From: Gemmatimonadota bacterium
GTDB lineage: Bacteria > Gemmatimonadota > Gemmatimonadetes > Longimicrobiales > RSA9
DNA length: 10,013 nucleotides
Assembly: GCA_019689775.1 (NCBI GenBank)
Contig: JADGGV010000104.1
Location: 1 to 10,013 of the forward strand
Direction of reading: 5' to 3'
This document shows positions 5,447 through 10,013 of the stretch, in pieces. The stretch's first letter is position 1. The number at the start of each line of letters is the position of its first letter. The position numbers and the translations under genes were made by a program. The notes beneath the pieces are model-generated. The model saw only the letters and a list, made by a program, of their open reading frames with translations. It ran no database searches and was not told where the DNA came from.

Positions 5447-7648
5447 ATGCGGTGGCACGCCCTGCCATTCCTGGCCACGCTCGCCGTCGCCGCGTGCGGC
5501 GACGGCTCGCCCACCGACGAGGGGAGAACGGAGGCCGCGAGCCTCGCGATCACCGTCCAGGCCGGCGACAACCAGTTCGTGGCGCCGGGCTCCGCGGCGA
5601 CGCTCCAGGCGGTCGTGCGGGATGGCGGCACGCAGCGCGCCGCCCGTGGCGTGCGGGTGACCTGGACGGTCATCGCCGGCGTCGGCGCCACGCTGGCCCC
5701 GCCCGTGACGTTCACCGACTCGTCGGGCATCGCGACGACGCAGCTCACCGTCGGGTCCGCGACCGGCACGTACCGGGTCCAGGCGGCCGCGGAGGGCGCC
5801 GTCGGGCCGCCGGCTACGTTCACGGTCACGGCCACCACCGGTCTCACGCTCAGCGGGATCGCACCTCAGCCCGCCGCCGCCGGGGACACCGTCACGCTCA
5901 CCGGCCAGAGCTTCAGCCCGAACCCGGCCGACAACCTGGTGCTGTTCGGCGGCATCCGCGGCGTCGTCGCGGCCGCCACGCCGACCGCGCTGCGCGTGGT
6001 CGTGCCGCCGTGCCTGCCGAGCCGCTCGGTGCAGGTGCAGGTCTTTCTCGGAACGCTCGCCAGCGCGACGCTCCCGCTCTCCGTCGTGGGCGGCGCCGGC
6101 AGCGCACCGTCGCTCGCCACCGGCCAGGTGCTCGGCATCTCCGACCGCACCGGGCTCGAGTGCGTGCGGCTCCCCGGCGGCCAGGGCAGCGCCGCGTACC
6201 TCGTGGTCGTGCAGAACGCCGCGGCGCTCGCCGACCGGCCGTTCACGTTCCAGCTCGCCGGGCTGGCGGGCGGCGTCGGCGTGGCCGCGCGGGGGTTCTT
6301 CGAGGCCCGCGCCACGTTCCTCCAGACGGTCGCACCGACCACGTCGTTCGCCACCGCGTGGGAGAACCGGCTGCGCGAGACGGAGCGCGCGCTCGCCCGC
6401 GGCGGCACCGTCCGGCCGACCGGCGCCCGCCCGGCCGAGTCGCTCCTCCTGGCCGGCTGTACCCGCTCCCCCGCCATCGGCGACCGGTGCACGTTCAACG
6501 TGCTGAACGCCCAGCAGGGCTTCTCGCAGGTCACCGCCACGGTGCGCGCGGTGAGCGCCCACGCCATCGTCTACCTGGACGTGAACGCGCCGGCGGGCGG
6601 CTTCACCGACGCCGAGCTGCGCCAGTTCGCCGCCACGTTCGACGACCCGATCTACGACACCGACGTCGCCGTCTTCGGCACGCCCTCCGACATCGACGGC
6701 AACGGCAAGGTCGTCATCCTCTTTACGCCCGTCGTGAACCAGCTCACGCCGCGCGGTTCGTCGAGCTTCGTCGCCGGCTTCTTCTTCGGCTGCGACCTGG
6801 TGTCGCCCCGGTCGTGCTCGGGCTCGAACCAGGGCGAGGTCTTCTACGCGCTCGTCCCCGACCCGACCGGCCGGTTCGGGCTCACCCAGTCCAAGACGCG
6901 CGTCCTCCAGACCGTGCCGCCCGTGCTCGCGCACGAGTTCATGCACATGATCCACTTCAACCAGCGCGTCCTGTTGCGGGGCGGCGGCGACGAGGCGCTG
7001 TGGCTCTCCGAGGCGCTCGCCCACACCGCCGAGGACACCGTCGGCGGCGTCTTCCTCCAGCGCCGCGACAGCGCGAACGCCGCCCTCTTCAAGTTCCCGG
7101 ACTTCCGCCTCGGCTACGCCTACCTCGAGAACCCCTCCGCCACGACGCTGGTCGCCGCCGACGGCAACGGGTCGCTCGAGGAGCGCGGCGCCGGCTGGCT
7201 CTTCGTGAAGTACCTCATCGGCCGGTTCGGCGGGGACGTGCCCGGCCGACTCGTGCGGACGACGCGCGCCGGCACGGACAACGTGACCGCCGTCACGGGC
7301 ACGCCGTGGCCCGTGCTGTTCCAGGACTGGGCCGTCGCGCTCTGGGCGGACGACGCCCCCGAGCTGGCGTCCACCCCGCTCGATCGACGCTACACGTTCC
7401 CGAACCTGGACCTGCGGCGCGTCCTCGGGCAGCCCGCCCTCGGCGGGATCTATCCGCTCGCGCCGACCGGGTTCGGCTTCACGGACTTCGCCGCGTCGGG
7501 GACGCTGCCGTCGGCCAGCCCCGCGTACTACCTGATCCGGGCGACGTCGTCCGATCCGCCGCCGTTGAGCCTCAGCCTCGGCGGCGACCGAGGCGCCGCG
7601 TTCACGGCCTCCGCATCGCCGCAGCTCGCGATCCTGCGCGTGCGCTGA
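5447..7648 (+). CDS. surface lipoprotein zinc metallopeptidase, M30 (hyicolysin)-like, with Ig-like and IPT domains
   Basis: A 733-residue predicted lipoprotein protease. The signal peptide MRWHALPFLATLAVAAC has a lipobox VAAC, so Cys17 is the likely lipidation site. Residues about 32-130 look like a Big-1/invasin-type Ig-like domain (VRVTWTV, FTDSSGIATTQLTVG). Residues about 132-214 look like an IPT/TIG domain (LSGIAPQPAAAGDTVTLTGQSF). A linker domain (about 225-380) leads to the catalytic part, which has a Ca-loop-like DIDGNGKV (415-422) and zinc motif HEFMH (496-500), with WLSEALAH placing Glu522 as a likely third ligand and Glu497 as the general base. This pattern resembles gluzincins of family M30. 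A region of about 200 residues follows, with no sorting domain I can name. Cys438-460 region residues could form a disulfide. It would digest proteins at the cell surface. The peptidase fold is well supported; the exact family and substrate are not. It may or may not be cotranscribed with the gene upstream. Confidence 0.88.
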   Translation: MRWHALPFLATLAVAACGDGSPTDEGRTEAASLAITVQAGDNQFVAPGSAATLQAVVRDGGTQRAARGVRVTWTVIAGVGATLAPPVTFTDSSGIATTQLTVGSATGTYRVQAAAEGAVGPPATFTVTATTGLTLSGIAPQPAAAGDTVTLTGQSFSPNPADNLVLFGGIRGVVAAATPTALRVVVPPCLPSRSVQVQVFLGTLASATLPLSVVGGAGSAPSLATGQVLGISDRTGLECVRLPGGQGSAAYLVVVQNAAALADRPFTFQLAGLAGGVGVAARGFFEARATFLQTVAPTTSFATAWENRLRETERALARGGTVRPTGARPAESLLLAGCTRSPAIGDRCTFNVLNAQQGFSQVTATVRAVSAHAIVYLDVNAPAGGFTDAELRQFAATFDDPIYDTDVAVFGTPSDIDGNGKVVILFTPVVNQLTPRGSSSFVAGFFFGCDLVSPRSCSGSNQGEVFYALVPDPTGRFGLTQSKTRVLQTVPPVLAHEFMHMIHFNQRVLLRGGGDEALWLSEALAHTAEDTVGGVFLQRRDSANAALFKFPDFRLGYAYLENPSATTLVAADGNGSLEERGAGWLFVKYLIGRFGGDVPGRLVRTTRAGTDNVTAVTGTPWPVLFQDWAVALWADDAPELASTPLDRRYTFPNLDLRRVLGQPALGGIYPLAPTGFGFTDFAASGTLPSASPAYYLIRATSSDPPPLSLSLGGDRGAAFTASASPQLAILRVR

Positions 7649-7726
7649 GGCGGAACAACGCCGTGGCGGCCCCGGCAGCTCCGGAGCCCCCCACGCCGTG
7701 CGGCCCGCCGCGCCCCGCCGCGCGCG

Positions 7727-8944
7727 TCAGCTCGCGCCCGCCGCGCCGGCGTAGGCGCGGGCTCGCGGCTCCGCGCCGCGCTCGACGGCATCGAGCGCGT
7801 CGCGCAGGTCCGCCACCAGGTCCGCCGTCGCCTCGATCCCGACGGAGAGGCGCAGCAGCGAATCCGAGATCCCGGCGGTCGCCCGGGCCGCCGCGTCCAT
7901 CGAGGCGTGCGTCATCGTGGCCGGGTGCGCGACGAGGCTCTCGACGCCGCCGAGCGACTCCGCCAGCGTGAAGTAGCGCAGCCTGCCCAGCAGCGTGCGG
8001 ACGGCCGCTTCCCCGCCCCGCACCTCGAAGCTGACCATCGCGCCGAAGCCCTCCTGCTGCCGCGCCGCCACGCGGTGCCCCGGGTGGTCGGCGAGCCCCG
8101 GGTAGTAGACCCGCTCGACCGCCGGGTGCGCTTGCAGCGTCTCGACGACCGCCGCGGCGTTCTCCAGGTGGACCCGCATCCGCGCGTGCAGCGTGCGCAC
8201 GCCGCGCAGCGTCAGGTAACTGTCGAACGGCGCGCCCGTGATGCCCAGGCAGTTCGCCCACCACGCCAGCTCCTCGAGCAGCGCCTCGGTCCGCGCCACC
8301 ACGGCTCCGCCCACCACGTCGCTGTGGCCGTTCAGGTACTTCGTCGTGGAGTGGACGACGAGGTCGGCGCCGAGCTCGATCGGCCGCTGGAGCGCCGGCG
8401 AGAGGAACGTGTTGTCGGCGACGACGATGGCGCCGCCGCGCCGGGCCAGCTCGGCGACCAGCGCGAGGTCGGTGATGCGGAGCAGCGGGTTGCTCGGCGT
8501 CTCGACCCACACCATGCGCGGTCCGCGGGCGAGCGCCGCCGCGAGCTGATCGGCGTCCGTCTCGTTCACGAACGCGACCTCGAAGTGGCCCTTCCGCGCC
8601 AGGGCGTTGATCAGCCGGTGCGTGCCGCCGTAACAGTCGTGGGGCGCGACGAGCAGGTCGCCGGGGCGCAGGAGCTGGAGCACGAGCGCGACGGCGGACA
8701 TCCCGGTCGACGTGACCACCGCGCCGGCGCCCCGCTCCAGCTCCGCCAGCGCCTCGGCAAGTTGATCCCGCGTGGGGTTCCCGGAGCGCGTGTAGTCGTA
8801 CGCCCGCTTCTCGTTGAAGCCGGCGAACGTGAATGTGGACGAGAGGTGGATCGGCGGGACGACCGCACCATGGTGCAGGTCGGAGCCGATCCCCGCGCGC
8901 ACGGCGCTCGTGGCGGGCTCGGCGCGGCGACAGTCACTACTCAC
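7727..8944 (-). CDS. metB: cystathionine gamma-synthase
   Basis: A 405-residue PLP enzyme of the Cys/Met metabolism family. It joins an O-acyl-L-homoserine with L-cysteine to give cystathionine, the transsulfuration route to methionine in the cytoplasm. It aligns by eye along almost its whole length with E. coli MetB (386 residues): VVPPIHLSST, YTRSGNPTRD (Tyr51 and Arg53, phosphate contacts from the neighbouring subunit), PHDCYGG (Tyr105, PLP stacking), ETPSNPLLR, DNTFLSPALQ (Asp177, PLP nitrogen), STTKYLNGHSDV (Lys202, Schiff-base lysine), and ESLGGVESL near the C-terminus. There is a short non-conserved Ala/Arg-rich tail. The GTG start overlaps the metX-like stop by 4 nt and has a perfect GGAGGTGA upstream. 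The close cystathionine gamma-lyase is the main alternative, but AWWAN, the HDCYGG context and the MetX partner favour the synthase. Confidence 0.93.
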   Translation of the reverse strand: MSSDCRRAEPATSAVRAGIGSDLHHGAVVPPIHLSSTFTFAGFNEKRAYDYTRSGNPTRDQLAEALAELERGAGAVVTSTGMSAVALVLQLLRPGDLLVAPHDCYGGTHRLINALARKGHFEVAFVNETDADQLAAALARGPRMVWVETPSNPLLRITDLALVAELARRGGAIVVADNTFLSPALQRPIELGADLVVHSTTKYLNGHSDVVGGAVVARTEALLEELAWWANCLGITGAPFDSYLTLRGVRTLHARMRVHLENAAAVVETLQAHPAVERVYYPGLADHPGHRVAARQQEGFGAMVSFEVRGGEAAVRTLLGRLRYFTLAESLGGVESLVAHPATMTHASMDAAARATAGISDSLLRLSVGIEATADLVADLRDALDAVERGAEPRARAYAGAAGAS

Positions 8945-10005
8945 GATTCACCTCCGGCGAGAAGCGCTGCACGGACGGTCCGAGAGACGGCGCCGACCTC
9001 CTTGAGGAAGGCGTCGTGGCCAAAGACGGAGCGCAGCTCCACGAGGCGCGCGGGCCCGGCGAGCGAGCCGGCCAGCGCGCGGAGCTGCCACGGCGGGACG
9101 AGCGTGTCGCTGTCCACGCCGACGAGCGTGGTCGGTACGGTGATGCGCGCCGGATCCACGCGGTGCAGGTCGATCGACTCGGAGAGGCAGAGGAAGCTCC
9201 ACGGCGAGAACGCGCGGGCGAACGCCTCGCCGCGCTGCTCGAGGTACTCCTCGACGGGGAAGCGCGGCCCCGCGGCGGTGCGTGCCGGCGCGCCGGCGAA
9301 GCGCTCGGCGAACTCCTCGGCGGTGCGGTACGTCGTCATGGCGATCCCGCGCGCGATCGCGAGCCCCTCGTGCGCCCGGCCGGTCTCGATGCCGAGCCGC
9401 ACGGCGCGCCGCTGCAGCGTACGGAGCGCCGTCGCCATCGGGTGGCTCTCGTGCGCCGCGCTGATGACGACGAGGCGCGCGACGCGCTGCGGGAAGCGCT
9501 CCCCGAACGCGAGCGCGACCATCCCGCCGTAGGAGGAGCCGACCACGGCGTGCGCGACGGCGATGCCCAGGTGGTCGAGCACCGCGGCAATGGCGGCCGC
9601 CTGGTCTGCGGTCGTGATCGAGGGGAAGCCGGGCGCGGTGGCGCCGGTGGATGCGCCCGAGCCGCCGAGGAAGTCGAGGCCCAGCACGGAGAAACGGCGC
9701 GTGTCCACGCCGAGCCCGGCGCCGACGAAGTCCTGCCACCACCCGGGGCGCGGGTCCGCCGCATGCGCCGCGACGTGGCGCCCGGCGCTGATCCCGCCGA
9801 GCGCGACGACGGTCGGCAGCGCCGCGTCGCCATAGAGCGCCCAGCCGATGCGGCATGCGTCGAGCGCGCCGCCGAGTTCGAGCGGCAGCGGCCGAGCGAG
9901 CGTGAGCACGCCGCAGCGCGCAGGAAGCCCCGGCGCGGCGCCGCCGGGCGGCCGCTCCGGCTCGGGGCGCGGGCGCGGCGCCTCGACCCGCGCGAGCGCG
10001 GTCAC
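8941..10005 (-). CDS. metX: homoserine O-acyltransferase (MetX family, alpha/beta hydrolase fold)
   Basis: A 354-residue enzyme that would acylate L-homoserine with acetyl- or succinyl-CoA, the first committed step of methionine synthesis, supplying metB directly downstream. Visible motifs: ALGGISAGRHV (68-78), DFLGGSGASTG (111-121, the counterpart of the GSTGP loop of MetX), nucleophile elbow GSSYGGM with Ser158, VDSDTLVPP with likely catalytic Asp300, and FGHDAFLKE with His330. The elbow differs from the GGSMGGMQ of classical acetyltransferases, and with GGISA it points to a separate MetX subgroup that includes succinyl-CoA users, so the acyl donor is open. The first ~30 residues are Pro/Arg-rich and probably disordered. 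The start is a GTG only 8 nt from the window edge, with no in-frame stop before it, so the true start could lie outside. A plain alpha/beta hydrolase is unlikely given metB. Confidence 0.87.
   Translation of the reverse strand: MTALARVEAPRPRPEPERPPGGAAPGLPARCGVLTLARPLPLELGGALDACRIGWALYGDAALPTVVALGGISAGRHVAAHAADPRPGWWQDFVGAGLGVDTRRFSVLGLDFLGGSGASTGATAPGFPSITTADQAAAIAAVLDHLGIAVAHAVVGSSYGGMVALAFGERFPQRVARLVVISAAHESHPMATALRTLQRRAVRLGIETGRAHEGLAIARGIAMTTYRTAEEFAERFAGAPARTAAGPRFPVEEYLEQRGEAFARAFSPWSFLCLSESIDLHRVDPARITVPTTLVGVDSDTLVPPWQLRALAGSLAGPARLVELRSVFGHDAFLKEVGAVSRTVRAALLAGGES
8948..8955 (-). promoter_or_regulatory. perfect Shine-Dalgarno of metB inside the end of metX
   Basis: On the minus strand GGAGGTGA lies 3 nt before the GTG at 8944, with the GGAGG core 6 nt away. 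It is the strongest ribosome binding site in the window. It decides the GTG start and suggests that metB is translated efficiently as well as being coupled to metX. Confidence 0.85.
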
Positions 10006-10013
10006 GCGACCCC

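Noticed and set aside
4667..7024. Minus-strand open frame of 785 codons opposite the two lipoprotein genes
   Set aside because: Arg/Gly/Glu-rich antisense shadow with no motif; the sense-strand proteins have signal peptides and catalytic motifs.
7649..7726. Bidirectional terminator between the convergent metallopeptidase and metB genes
   Set aside because: The only structure seen is the loopless palindrome GCTCCGGAGC at 7678-7687, with no T tract on either side; too weak to call.
4288..7971. Plus-strand open frame of 1227 codons from inside the sigma gene through both lipoprotein genes into metB
   Set aside because: It is an Arg-rich shifted frame over four supported genes, including antisense to metB, with no recognisable domain.
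7907..9532. Plus-strand open frame of 541 codons opposite metB and metX
   Set aside because: It is antisense to two clear enzymes and has shadow-type composition.

Overview
This is a very GC-rich, gene-dense bacterial window. It holds seven protein-coding genes and no RNA gene, CRISPR array or transposase that I can see. Gemmatimonadota is the best guess for the organism. The reasons are the GC content, frequent GTG starts, an ECF sigma/FecR/STN-TonB receptor cluster, and a lipoprotein metallopeptidase with Ig-like and IPT domains. This rests on protein style only; another high-GC Gram-negative phylum such as Acidobacteriota is possible. The outer-membrane receptor and the lipoproteins show that the cell is diderm.

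Left part (1-4493): a cell-surface signalling module of the FecI/FecR/FecA type. On the minus strand a FecR-like anti-sigma/sensor gene (2696-3784) overlaps by 4 nt (GTGA) a TonB-dependent receptor with an N-terminal STN signalling domain (102-2699). Divergently, on the plus strand, lies an ECF sigma factor (3942-4493). The 157-nt divergent region holds a perfect 7-bp inverted repeat directly next to a plausible sigma-70-like promoter for the sigma gene, and a weaker ECF-like candidate promoter facing fecR. Expected flow: ligand binding at the receptor, STN to the FecR C-terminal domain across the periplasm, FecR to sigma, then transcription of target genes. The ligand cannot be read from sequence.

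Middle part (4494-7648): two predicted lipoproteins run in the same direction as the sigma gene. The first (4682-5320) is a 212-residue protein I do not recognise, with a Gly/Pro/Arg-rich insert. The second (5447-7648) is a 733-residue HExxH metallopeptidase resembling M30 (hyicolysin-like) enzymes, with Ig-like and IPT/TIG modules in front. A strong 9-bp hairpin separates them. The 188-nt gap 4494-4681 shows no convincing promoter or terminator.

Right part (7649-10013): a methionine-biosynthesis operon on the minus strand, metX-like homoserine O-acyltransferase (8941-10005) followed by metB cystathionine gamma-synthase (7727-8944). They overlap by 4 nt and a perfect Shine-Dalgarno for metB sits inside the end of metX. 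The metX promoter lies outside the window. The 78-nt convergent gap 7649-7726 has no clear terminator.

The first ~75 bases contain G homopolymer runs of 13, 11 and 18, quite unlike the rest of the window and suspicious as a sequencing or assembly artefact. I see no clearly new system. The most open biology is the unknown ligand of the signalling module and a possible link to the neighbouring surface lipoproteins.
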